Positions 26,195 through 34,732 of a DNA stretch of 45,900 nucleotides are shown here, in pieces. The notes under the pieces are model-generated. The model searched no databases and was not told the DNA's origin. It saw only the letters and a program-made list of their open reading frames with translations. Source of the stretch: Cyclobacterium plantarum (GTDB lineage Bacteria; Bacteroidota; Bacteroidia; Cytophagales; Cyclobacteriaceae); assembly GCF_011290685.1 (NCBI RefSeq), contig NZ_JAANYN010000012.1:1-45900 (forward strand), written 5' to 3'. Numbering within the stretch: position 1 is the stretch's first letter; each line of letters begins with the position of its first letter. The translations under genes and the position numbers were made by a program.

Positions 26195-27094
26195 TTATTT
26201 AAGTGAAAATCCTCCATCACAAATGATTGTTTGTCCAACTATAAAATTGGAAGCATCACTTAATAGAAATGCAGCCAATTCTGCAATCTCCTCGGGGGAT
26301 GCTATTCGATTTTGCGGATTTAAATCACAATAGCTATTATCTCTTTGCTTTAAGAATTTTTTTTGCATTTCTGTAGAAATAATTCCTGGTGCAATTCCAT
26401 TGACGATAATATTTTTTGGTGCAAGGGATATTCCTAAACCCTGGGTCAAACCAGCGATATCCCATTTGGTCATTCTATATGGATAAGTTGCTCCCACATA
26501 TCCACCTTGGGAAGATATATTAATTACTTTTTTGACAGAACTTGTACTGGTATTTTGCTTTAACCAAATTCGACAAATTTCTTGAGTTAGAAAAAAAAGG
26601 CCCTTTGAGTTAATATCGTATACCTGCTCCCAATCCTCTTCTTTTACATTTGGGAAAAGTCCCTTTGATAGCACACCGGCATTGTTTACAAGTATATCAA
26701 CCTCGCCTCCTAAAATTTCTTTGGCCTCTGTTAAATGACTTGATAACTTTTCTGTTTCACTTACATCCCAAGCCAAAATTCGGAGATTAGGATTACTAAT
26801 AGTATTTGCTACTCTCTCCAATTTATGAAAGTTCCGACCCGTAATTAGCACAACAGCCCCTAAATCCAAAGCCTTCTGCGCAATTGCCAGTCCTATACCC
26901 GATCCTCCCCCTGTAACTATGATTCTTTTATCATTTAGCAGCTCTTCATATTTTACGTAAGTAACATTTATAGAAAGATGACCACCAGATGTAAGAATTT
27001 TAGGGGCTAGCCTGATTAATCTGGGAAAATTAGTAATCAGTATTCCACAAACTTTTAAAGCGGATTTTATTTTTTTCAAGATAGAACGTAACAT
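26195..27094 (-). CDS. Short-chain dehydrogenase/reductase
   Basis: A 299-aa SDR with TGGGSGIG (about residues 61-68) for NAD(P) binding, DILVNNAGVLSKG, INISSQGGYVG (active-site Ser) and YPYRMTKWD (YxxxK), and the C-terminal NFIVGQTIICDGGFS of the FabG-like class. The roughly 55-residue N-terminal extension before the Rossmann fold is unusual and mildly hydrophobic, so it could contact the membrane or a partner. A TTG start at 27127 is possible, but ATG 27094 is preferred. It ends 34 bases before the MenD-like gene, suggesting it reduces that enzyme's keto product. Confidence 0.85.
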   Translation of the reverse strand: MLRSILKKIKSALKVCGILITNFPRLIRLAPKILTSGGHLSINVTYVKYEELLNDKRIIVTGGGSGIGLAIAQKALDLGAVVLITGRNFHKLERVANTISNPNLRILAWDVSETEKLSSHLTEAKEILGGEVDILVNNAGVLSKGLFPNVKEEDWEQVYDINSKGLFFLTQEICRIWLKQNTSTSSVKKVINISSQGGYVGATYPYRMTKWDIAGLTQGLGISLAPKNIIVNGIAPGIISTEMQKKFLKQRDNSYCDLNPQNRIASPEEIAELAAFLLSDASNFIVGQTIICDGGFSLK

Positions 27095-27173
27095 ATTAAA
27101 GAAAAAACAGAAGGAAATAGTTTCCAATTGAGTTCAATCAAAACCAATACTCTTATCTCTAAATTTTGGCCGG

Positions 27174-28721
27174 TCAAAATGGAAGACTCTTTAATTTTGA
27201 GTGAATGAGCTTTGTAAGCTTTTTTCGGATTTTGGAGGGCAGTCCAATATAATATATAGATATTGCTGTGATACCAAAAATAATTACTAATGATACAGCA
27301 AAATAGAATAAATCTCCCACTGGAAATAAATCTTTAATTAACAACGAAAGAGCAGTAGAAATAAAGATAACCCCGAGAATAGAAGGAAGGGTTTCTTTCA
27401 AGTAAGAAACAACAGGTAATCCTGTTAAATTTCCAACAATTTGTAAACGTACAATAAACATTATAACGTTTACTAAAATAGCAACATAAAAAACAAATTC
27501 CGGTCCAAAACCACCGTTCAATAAAATCCAGGAAACTATCAGAATACTAAATTGAAAAAAACCAAGTATGGATTCATAGGTCGCCATTTTGCCGGGTGCC
27601 CTTGCTGCGGTAGTTACGGGTAAACTTATCGAAAATATAAGACCTTCTACCAAACTTAACCTAGCGAATTCTACTGTATAACTGGGAGTTTCCTTTAACC
27701 AGTAGACAAGTATAGACTCCATTTCAATGAAAACGGGTAGAGCAAGAATCCACATCAAAAAAAAAGTTGCCTTAGATCCATTCGTTACCAATGCAAACAT
27801 CTCCTCCTTTTCATTTGCAGCGTATGATTTAATAATAGGTGGGTATAAACTGGTATTAAATTGTGTGGCAAGTTTATTTGATTGTCCAGAAATATTTATT
27901 GCAATGGCTCTTGCAGCTACAACAAACGGAGTAAAATACTGATTAAGAAGCACTGTTATTGCTGCGCCCCTGGCTACTGTGGTTAATTGCCCAAAAAGAG
28001 TCCATCCTGTAAAACCAACTACCTCTCTCGCCAATCCAGCATCCCAAGATATATTTTTAATTTGGCATTCAGCATACCTATTAAAACAAATTATTGAATA
28101 AATTGTAGTGTCAATTAAAGAAACAAGCAGTAATAATAATCCATATACCAAAATCTTGTCGCCCGGCAGATAAATCAGCAAAAAGACAGCGGCAAGTTTA
28201 AGTATTGCATCGACAATTGCCATATAGGCATAGATTTTCATATCCTCATGGGCGATAATCATAGCCATTAATGGTGATTTAAGAATAGTAAGTACAAATG
28301 TAAAAACGGCGAGGTAGAAAAGTGAAACCAAAGTGTCAAGCCGGCCATCGGGAACTTCCAAATGATTTTCAACAAACCAAAGACCGCCAGTGTTCAGGAT
28401 CACAAACGCTGCCAGCCCAATACCCAGATAAATTAGCGAATTAACTCCAAAGACCCTATTGAGTTTGTTCTGGTCTTGTTGCCCCAAGGCATGTGAAAAA
28501 AAACGCTGGGTTGCGGAGGCCATCGAACCAGGCAAAAAACTTAGTAAGGCAACTACTCCTCCCACCACATTGTAGAGCCCATAATCCTCCGCGCCAAGCG
28601 TATTCAATACAATACGAACAGTGTAAAGAGAAACCCCCATCGTAATGAGCATGCGCGAATACAACAGCAGCGTATTTTTAGCAATGCGCTTATTACGATT
28701 TGATTTAGTTTCAGTCAACAT
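27174..28721 (-). CDS. wzx: Wzx-type lipid-linked oligosaccharide flippase
   Basis: A 515-aa protein with about fourteen hydrophobic helices and the MVF/MOP-superfamily style start (NTLLLYSRMLITMGVSLYTV ... RIVLNTLGAEDYGLYNVVGG). It should flip undecaprenyl-linked repeat units to the periplasm for the polymerase. First gene of the AT-rich core in transcription order, preceded by an 800-bp satellite cluster that separates it from wzc. Length and topology are normal. Confidence 0.88.
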   Translation of the reverse strand: MLTETKSNRNKRIAKNTLLLYSRMLITMGVSLYTVRIVLNTLGAEDYGLYNVVGGVVALLSFLPGSMASATQRFFSHALGQQDQNKLNRVFGVNSLIYLGIGLAAFVILNTGGLWFVENHLEVPDGRLDTLVSLFYLAVFTFVLTILKSPLMAMIIAHEDMKIYAYMAIVDAILKLAAVFLLIYLPGDKILVYGLLLLLVSLIDTTIYSIICFNRYAECQIKNISWDAGLAREVVGFTGWTLFGQLTTVARGAAITVLLNQYFTPFVVAARAIAINISGQSNKLATQFNTSLYPPIIKSYAANEKEEMFALVTNGSKATFFLMWILALPVFIEMESILVYWLKETPSYTVEFARLSLVEGLIFSISLPVTTAARAPGKMATYESILGFFQFSILIVSWILLNGGFGPEFVFYVAILVNVIMFIVRLQIVGNLTGLPVVSYLKETLPSILGVIFISTALSLLIKDLFPVGDLFYFAVSLVIIFGITAISIYYIGLPSKIRKKLTKLIHSKLKSLPF

Positions 28722-28776
28722 GAAGGAAATAAAAGTTGGTCATTAAAAAATTTATGTCACCTTTTACGGTAATTTG

Positions 28777-29560
28777 TTAAGGGCTAAGGAGCTTATTTCT
28801 GGTTGTTATTGTAGTAGATGTACTTTGTCCGGCTGGGTGGTGGTTGAGCTAATTTTTAGATTTGTTAAGGGTTAAGGGGCTTGTTTCTGGTTGTTGCGGT
28901 GGTAGCGGGGTGTTGTCCGGCTGGGCTGTTTTTGGGCAGCTCCCCAGCTTTGTTAAGGGTTAAGAGCCTTGTTTCTGGTTGTTATTGTTATAGCGGGGTG
29001 TTGCCCGGCTAGGTGGTTGTTAGGCTGATTCCTGGAATTGTTAAGGGTTAAAATGCTTATTTCTGGTTGTTATCGTGGTAGCGGGGTGTTGCCCGGCTGA
29101 GAGATCGTTAGGCTGATTTCTGGGTTTGTTAAGGGTTAAGCAGTTGCGCAAAAATCCGTTGGATTTTTGGGAATACCATTGTTTAACCCTTAACTACAAC
29201 GGTTCCATTTCAAATAAGCTAAACTGAAAAACAACAGATCTCAACTTCTCAGCCCCTTCCGAACCATATTAACCCTTAACCAGCACGATTCGACCTTTAA
29301 ACACCTTCCCTGCAAACCACCACCTTTATACTCTTCTGCCCATTCCGAGCCAAATTAACCCTTAACTATCACGGTTCAACAACCAATAAGCTCAACTGCA
29401 AAACAACTGGTCTCAACTTCTCAGCCCCTTCCGAACCATATTAACCCTTAACAACCACGATTCAACTTGATTCAACCTTAATTACCAACAAGAAACATTG
29501 ACCATTTCGCCACCTTTCCTACCATTAACCACCAGGATTCAACCTAAAACAAGCACTGAT
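28777..29560. repeat. Satellite cluster with inverted (head-to-head) architecture
   Basis: Reverse-orientation cores TTAAGGGTTAA at 28777, 28865, 28953, 29041 and 29129 (spacing 88 each time), then a hairpin at 29149-29169, then forward cores TTAACCCTTAAC at 29183, 29269, 29355 and 29443 (spacing 86, 86, 88), ending with a truncated core near 29525. Fills the entire wzx-wzc gap; no gene. Same design as 33978-34725. Confidence 0.93.
29149..29169. other. Central hairpin of inverted satellite cluster
   Basis: CAAAAATCC-GTT-GGATTTTTG: perfect 9-bp stem with 3-base loop at the orientation switch. A matching hairpin with loop AAA is at 34173-34193. It lacks a clear terminator GC stem/T-tail, so termination is only one possible role. 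Confidence 0.75.
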
Positions 29561-29583
29561 GCCAACCAGCAACTTTGATTCCC

Positions 29584-32004
29584 TCAGCCTCTTCCAAGCC
29601 ACTTCCTCCAGGACTTCTTCTCCTGCTGGTCTTCGGCATAATAACCGTAGCCATAGCCATAACCGTAACCGTAGCCATAGCGTTGGGCTTTTTTCTCTAC
29701 TCCGTTAAAGATCAGGTAGGCCTTGTTGAGGATTTGCTGCTTCTTCAGGGTGTTGATATGCTCAATAAAAAGCCTTTGGCTGTAATTGTAGCGGATCACA
29801 AAGAGGCAAAGGTCTGCCAGCTGTATCAGGTCCAGGGATTCGGAGACCAGGCCTACGGGTGGTGTGTCCAGGATAATGACATCGTAACGCTCACGCATGG
29901 CCGTAAGCATTTCCCTGAAACGGTCGGTAATCAGCAGCTCGGCGGGATTGGGCGGTATGGGGCCGGAGGCGATCACGTCCAGGTGCTCGTAGTCGGTAGC
30001 CTGGATCACCGCATTCAGATCTGATTCCTGTCCGCTGAGGTAGGTGGATAAGCCGTTTTTGTTTTTAAGTTTAAAATCATCGAAGATCCGGGGTTTGCGC
30101 AGGTCGCAGCCGATCAATAAGGTCTTCTTGCCGCTTAGCGCATAGACGGAGGCCAGGTTGATGCTGCTAAAAGTCTTGCCTTCCCCGGAGATGCTGGAGG
30201 TGATCATGATCACGGAAGGCTGCTCACGGGGCAGGATAAAGTTCAGGTTGGCCCGCAGGGATCGAAATGCCTCCGTGACCCCGGAGCGGGGATGGTTGAG
30301 GACCACCAGGTTGTCCTTTTCCTCGCTTTGGTTGATGCTGCTCAGCAGGGTAAGGTTGGATTTCCTTTCCAGTTCCTTGCCATCCTTGATTTTGGTATTG
30401 AAATAGTTGCGCAGCATGCTGAAGCCTACTGGAATCATTCCTCCTATTATAATCGCTGCTAAAAATGTTAGCGCCTTCTTGGGGCTGATAGGCCGGGGAT
30501 TGACCAGGGCCGTTTCGATGATTTTGTTGCTGGGCGTATTGGATGCCCGGGTGATGGCGGACTCGGCCCGCTTTTGCAGCAGGAAGGTGTACAGCTCCTC
30601 ATTCAGGGAAAACTCCCGCTGTATGCGGATCAGGTTCTGCTCGGTCTGGGGCAGGCTGCCAAAGGTGCTTTCTATGCGCCCTATGCGCTCCTCCAGGTCG
30701 TTGATCAGCAGCAGGGCATTCTGGTCGACATTCTGAAGCAGTTCCAGTATGGACTGATTCATGTCAGCGATCTGCCTGTTCACTTCCCGTACCGGAGGGG
30801 CAATCTCCGTCAGCCTGGAGGCATGCATGGATTTTTCGGCCTGCAGCTCCAGCAGGTTTTCGATCAGGGTATTCAGGATGGGATCTTCTATGCCCAGTCC
30901 GGAGGGCACCACGATATTGTTGTAGTCCTCCCGCTGCAGGTAGCGCTGCAGCTGCTGGAAATACTGGCGCTTGTACTTTTCCTGGGCCAGCTGTGTTTCC
31001 AGCTCCTTGAGTTGCTCGAAAATGGCCGTTCCCTCGGAGCTGAGGTCGTAGATGGCATTGTTGGAGCGGAAATTTTCCAGCCGGTTTTCGATGTACATCA
31101 GGGAATCCGAAAGCACCACCAGCTGGGCATCGATAAAGTCTATGGTATTGCTGGCCATAGCGTTTTTCTCCTGCAGCTCGTTTTCCAGGTACACGGATTG
31201 CAGCGTATTCAGGTAATCCCTGCCCTTGGCAGGCGTCTCGGTCTTCAGGGTGAGTTGCAATATGGTAGACTGCTTGTCCATGGGAGAGATCTGCAGGTCC
31301 TCCCCGGTATACTGGTTGACCAGGCTGTAGCGGTCGCGCAGGCGGATCAGCATTTCGCCCTCGCTGTCGGCCCCGGTCAGCCCTACCCGGAAGCGGTTCA
31401 TGGGCAGCTCCACCCATTCACCGAAACGGTAAGTCTCCTTCGGAGATGCAGGATCTTCCAGGGCTTCGCGGCTATCGCTATCGGGAAAGATTTGGTTGAA
31501 ATTGGCATCCTCGTAACTCAGTGTAAAGGTCTGCCGGTCGGACCATTGGATGCGGATCAGGCCGTTGGCCAGCTGGGGATGGCTCCAGTCCACCTCCACG
31601 GCAATGGGGGTTTTCTGGTACAGTTCTTTTTGCACAAATACCTCTTCCTGAAAATACTCCACGTCAAAATCCAGTAGGTCCAGGGCGGCTTCGGCGATGG
31701 GGCGGGATTTGAGGATGATCATCTGGTTGCCCAGCACCATTTCATCTCCTCCCATCATGCCCAGTCCGGTGGTTTCAAAAATCCCGGTAAGGGGGCTTTC
31801 TTTTTCCTTGACAAAAAACTTGGAAGAGACCTGGTACACGGGCACAGAAAAGCGGATGATCAGGTAAGCCAGGGAGAGGGTAATGCCCAGGGAGAGCAGT
31901 ATATAGTACCGGATGCGCCAGACTTGCAGCAGCAGGTCCTTTACATCGATCAGGTCTTCCTCCGGCACTGCCACCGGCGGCCTTTGCGGGTCGGGTTGAT
32001 TCAT
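29584..32004 (-). CDS. wzc: Wzc-like polysaccharide co-polymerase and BY-type tyrosine kinase
   Basis: An 806-aa inner-membrane protein. An N-terminal Wzz/chain-length region lies between two membrane helices (about residues 32-52 and 510-530), with coiled-coil in between. The cytoplasmic kinase has Walker A SGEGKTFSS (about 606), Walker A' GCDLRKPR (about 633) and Walker B VIILDTPP (about 709). The C-terminal tail carries eight tyrosines in YGYGYGYG repeats (776-789), the autophosphorylation cluster of BY-kinases. It controls polymer length and couples to Wza; the fused one-protein form is usual for Bacteroidota. The first 20 bases upstream of its ATG are followed by the TTAATTGGTTAAC-type repeat tract. 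Confidence 0.93.
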   Translation of the reverse strand: MNQPDPQRPPVAVPEEDLIDVKDLLLQVWRIRYYILLSLGITLSLAYLIIRFSVPVYQVSSKFFVKEKESPLTGIFETTGLGMMGGDEMVLGNQMIILKSRPIAEAALDLLDFDVEYFQEEVFVQKELYQKTPIAVEVDWSHPQLANGLIRIQWSDRQTFTLSYEDANFNQIFPDSDSREALEDPASPKETYRFGEWVELPMNRFRVGLTGADSEGEMLIRLRDRYSLVNQYTGEDLQISPMDKQSTILQLTLKTETPAKGRDYLNTLQSVYLENELQEKNAMASNTIDFIDAQLVVLSDSLMYIENRLENFRSNNAIYDLSSEGTAIFEQLKELETQLAQEKYKRQYFQQLQRYLQREDYNNIVVPSGLGIEDPILNTLIENLLELQAEKSMHASRLTEIAPPVREVNRQIADMNQSILELLQNVDQNALLLINDLEERIGRIESTFGSLPQTEQNLIRIQREFSLNEELYTFLLQKRAESAITRASNTPSNKIIETALVNPRPISPKKALTFLAAIIIGGMIPVGFSMLRNYFNTKIKDGKELERKSNLTLLSSINQSEEKDNLVVLNHPRSGVTEAFRSLRANLNFILPREQPSVIMITSSISGEGKTFSSINLASVYALSGKKTLLIGCDLRKPRIFDDFKLKNKNGLSTYLSGQESDLNAVIQATDYEHLDVIASGPIPPNPAELLITDRFREMLTAMRERYDVIILDTPPVGLVSESLDLIQLADLCLFVIRYNYSQRLFIEHINTLKKQQILNKAYLIFNGVEKKAQRYGYGYGYGYGYGYYAEDQQEKKSWRKWLGRG
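29638..29679 (-). repeat. In-frame 6-bp repeat encoding the Tyr-Gly tail of Wzc
   Basis: Tandem hexamers (sense TAYGGY; plus strand ataaccgtagccatagcc-like) encode YG six times and then YY. Each unit gained or lost changes the tail by one phosphorylatable tyrosine without a frameshift. Confidence 0.8.
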
Positions 32005-32040
32005 TCGTGAGCTGTTTTTATATCGTTAGTGTTGTTTTGA

Positions 32041-32783
32041 AGGGTTTAATGCTTAACTGGTTTTGAAGAGGTTAATTGTTTAACTGCTTAACTGTTTAAT
32101 TGATGGGAAATCGTGCGATTTTCCATTTTCGAACCTATTTTATAAAACGAACATTTTCAGGATAATTACCAAACTTCCTCTTCTACGTGAACCCAACGAT
32201 TAAACAATTAACCGATTAAGCGATTAAACAATTTCGCACACGTTTTTTGAATACGATCCCAATATCAATATTGGTCCTCTTTCTTTAAAACGAGCACGTT
32301 TGGATTAACTGTTTATTTGTTTAACTGGTTAATTGGTTAACTGATGATAAATCGTTCGATTTACTATTTTTCGTACCTATTTTTTGGCTACGAAAACATT
32401 ATCTATCACTCCTAATAATCTTCAAAAACGAAAAATCAACAATTAAACGATTAACCAAATAAGCGATTAAACATCATCTCACACGTTTTTTGAATACGAT
32501 CTCAATCTCATTGTTCATGCACTTACATCAAAGACAAGCATGTATGGGATAACTGTTTAATTGATGGGAAATCGTTCGATTTTGCATTTTCGAACCTATT
32601 TTATAAAACGAACATTTTCAGGATAATTACCAAATTTCCTCTTATACGTGAACCCAACGATTAAACAATTAACCGATTATGCGATTAAACATCTTCGCAC
32701 ACGCTTTTTAAATACGATCCCAATATCGATATTGGTTCTCTTTCTTTAAAACGAGCACGGTTGGATTTTTCAAAAATGAAAAA
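32041..32783. repeat. TTAATTGGTTAACTG / ATTAAACGATTAACC repeat tract, left part
   Basis: Repeating composite: a left end of TTAAYTGnTTAACTG words, about 110 bp of middle sequence (GATGGGAAATCGTnCGATTT ... CGAACCTATTTTATAAAACG) and a right end of ATTAAACAATTAACCGATTAAG words ending TTCGCACACG. Two nearly identical copies lie at about 32090-32290 and 32550-32764; a variant with TTTTTGGCTACGAAAACATT is at 32300-32480 and again at 33560-33700. No gene in this tract. Confidence 0.85.
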
Positions 32784-33176
32784 TCAACGTTTATTTTTCA
32801 GTGTTTCCTTATTCCTTAACTGATATTTGTACAGGGAATTCAGTTTGTTGGAAATTTCATCAATCTGCAATCTGGTTTTTTCATAGGTCATTTGATCAAT
32901 ATATTCCATATCAATTGCTGTATTTAAATGATCTATGGTTTCCATTGCACTAGAATAGGAAATATTTGTAAAGTGGGCCTGATCAAAATTGGAAGCCCTT
33001 CCTGAACCTTCTGCTATGTTCGCCGAAATACTGTCAGCGGATCTTCTTAACTGGCTAGTAAGTTCGTACCGCTCAGATTTCGGAAAATCCATTGAGATTT
33101 TTCGAATGTCAATTTTAAATATCCTAGCCAATTTATAAACATCCAACTTTTCGAAAGAATAGATATGATAGCTCAT
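32784..33176 (-). CDS. Four-helix-bundle protein (S23/Avd-like family)
   Basis: A 130-aa helical protein with family marks: SYHIYSFEKLDVYKLARIF, FPKSERYELTSQLRRSADSI, SANIAEGSGR and IQIDEISNKLNSLYKY-like helix four. Relatives include proteins encoded in 23S rRNA intervening sequences and the Avd accessory factor of diversity-generating retroelements, but no reverse transcriptase or rRNA is in this window. It is embedded in the TTAATTGGTTAAC repeat tract between wzc and the UDP-sugar dehydrogenase and is probably not part of the polysaccharide pathway. Function unknown; it may be a passenger of the repeat. Confidence 0.85.
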   Translation of the reverse strand: MSYHIYSFEKLDVYKLARIFKIDIRKISMDFPKSERYELTSQLRRSADSISANIAEGSGRASNFDQAHFTNISYSSAMETIDHLNTAIDMEYIDQMTYEKTRLQIDEISNKLNSLYKYQLRNKETLKNKR

Positions 33177-33214
33177 TAGATCGTTAGTGTAAATTTTGAC
33201 TTGATTTAAAGTGT

Positions 33215-33715
33215 TTAATTGGTTAACTGGTATTGAAGGGTTTAATTGGTTAATTGCTTAACTGTTTTTCAAAGGGTTAACTGTTTAATTGGTTAACTGA
33301 TTAACTGATGGGAAATCGATCATGATACCAATTTCGTACATGGTTTATAAGGGCGAAGATTTGCAGGGAATGGTTAAACATACTCTACAACCAGCACCAA
33401 TCGATTAAACAATTAAACCTTTAAGCGATTAAACATTTTCGCACACGCTTTTTGAATACGATACCAATCTCATTGTTCATGCACTTACACCAAAGACAAG
33501 CACGTATGGGATAACTGTTTATTTGGTTAACTTGTCCTGAAAGGTTTATTTTTTTAACTGGTTAATTGGTTAACTGATAAATCATTCGATTTACTATTTT
33601 TCGTACCTATTTTTTGGCTACGAAAACATTATCTATCACTCCCAATAATCTTCAAAAACGAAAAAATCAACAATTAAACGATTAACCAATTAAGCAATTA
33701 AACATTTTAGGACAG
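33215..33715. repeat. TTAATTGGTTAACTG / ATTAAACGATTAACC repeat tract, right part
   Basis: Continuation of the composite repeat on the other side of the four-helix-bundle gene, with TTTAATTGGTTAACTGGT words at 33215-33310 and ATTAAACAATTAAACC words at 33404-33440 and 33670-33706. Its last word supplies the final codons of the truncated ATPase frame. Confidence 0.85.
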
Positions 33716-33897
33716 TAGAGGATGGATGGGTTTTGATTTTCCTTTTGTATCAACTGGATGAGCTGGAAAAGCAAATAGCTTTTACCCACCCTGCGTTGCC
33801 CGGTCAGTACCTTAATGATATTTTTTCCTATAAATGGCCTTAACTTGTTGAGGTAAGCAGTTCGGACCCGAATATGTGCCGGTAACTTTATTTCCAT
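33682..33897 (-). pseudogene. N-terminal fragment of an AAA+ ATPase (DUF4143-type family)
   Basis: 71 codons retain the start (MEIKLPAHIRVRTAYLNKLR) and a Walker A-like VLTGQRRVGKSYLLFQLI, then end abruptly: the last residues (MFNCLIG) are encoded by the TTAATTGGTTAAC repeat. Full-length members are about 380-430 aa. The gene was evidently cut by repeat insertion or deletion at about 33705. Upstream of the ATG is an AT-rich segment (33905-33950) of TTATAACTTTATGG words. A leftover, not a working protein. Confidence 0.75.
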
Positions 33898-33977
33898 TTC
33901 TATAAATACATTTATAACTTTATGGTTATTACTGTAAAGTTATAAATATAACTATAATAACGAGGAAATGGGAAACT

Positions 33978-34725
33978 TTAAGGGTTAAGTGCTTTGTTTC
34001 TGGTTGTTATTGTGGTAGCGGGGTGTTGCCCGGCTGAGATGTCGTTAGGCTGAATGGGAAAGTTGTTAAGGGTTAAGGGCCTTTTTTTGGTTGTTATCGT
34101 GGTAGCGGGGTGATGCCCGGCTGGGTTGTGTTTAGGCAGCTCCGCAGCTTTGTTAAGAGTTAAGCGGTTGTGCAAAAATCCAAAGGATTTTTGGGGATAC
34201 GATTGTTTAACCCTTAACAACCACGGTTCGACTACTAACAAGGCCAACAGCAAAACATCTCATCTCAACCACTCAACCCGATCAGCACCATTTTAACCCT
34301 TAACAACAACGGTTCGACCAAACAAAAGCTCCGGTGCCAGGAAGCAACTTTGATTCACTCAGCCCCTTTCCAGCATCTTTAACCCTTAACAACCACGGTT
34401 CAACTTTACATAAGGACAATAGCTAAACAACCCTTTTCTACTCCTCAGCCCGTCTCGAACCATATTAACCCTTAACAACCACGTCTCCACTCCTAACCAG
34501 CTCCCCTGCATATCAGCCCCGAAATACTCCTATGCCCATTCCGAGCCATATTAACCCTTAACAACCACGGTCCGACTTCAATCAAGCTCAAATTCCGGCA
34601 AGAAGCATTGACCAGCTCACCACCTTTCCTACCATTAACCACCACGATTCAATTGCCAACAAGCCCAATTGCCAAACATCTCGTCTCGACCCCTCAGCCG
34701 ATTCCGAGCTTCGTTAACCAGCGCC
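33978..34725. repeat. Satellite cluster with inverted architecture, second example
   Basis: Reverse cores at 33978, 34066 and 34153 (spacing 88, 87), hairpin 34173-34193, forward cores at 34207, 34293, 34379, 34465 and 34551 (86 bp each time), then truncated cores at 34635 and 34714. It ends at the stop of the UDP-sugar dehydrogenase gene. No gene seen; frames through it are repeat artefacts. Confidence 0.93.
34173..34193. other. Central hairpin of second inverted satellite cluster
   Basis: CAAAAATCC-AAA-GGATTTTTG, same 9-bp stem as at 29149-29169 with a different loop, again at the switch from reverse to forward units. Confidence 0.75.
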
Positions 34726-34732
34726 TCCGGCG

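Noticed and set aside
30574-31677. Long plus-strand frame opposite wzc, and similar long frames opposite ugd, the GT2 genes and the dihydroorotase-like gene
   Set aside because: They lie antisense to clear, motif-bearing genes; high third-position GC of the sense genes leaves the opposite frame open.
32784-33176. Diversity-generating retroelement suggested by the Avd-like protein
   Set aside because: No reverse transcriptase, template repeat with adenine-specific variation or variable target gene is visible in the window.
8064-34725. CRISPR array interpretation of the satellite clusters
   Set aside because: The conserved core is about 20 bp but the 65-bp linkers are themselves recurrent families, units occur in both orientations, and no cas gene is present.
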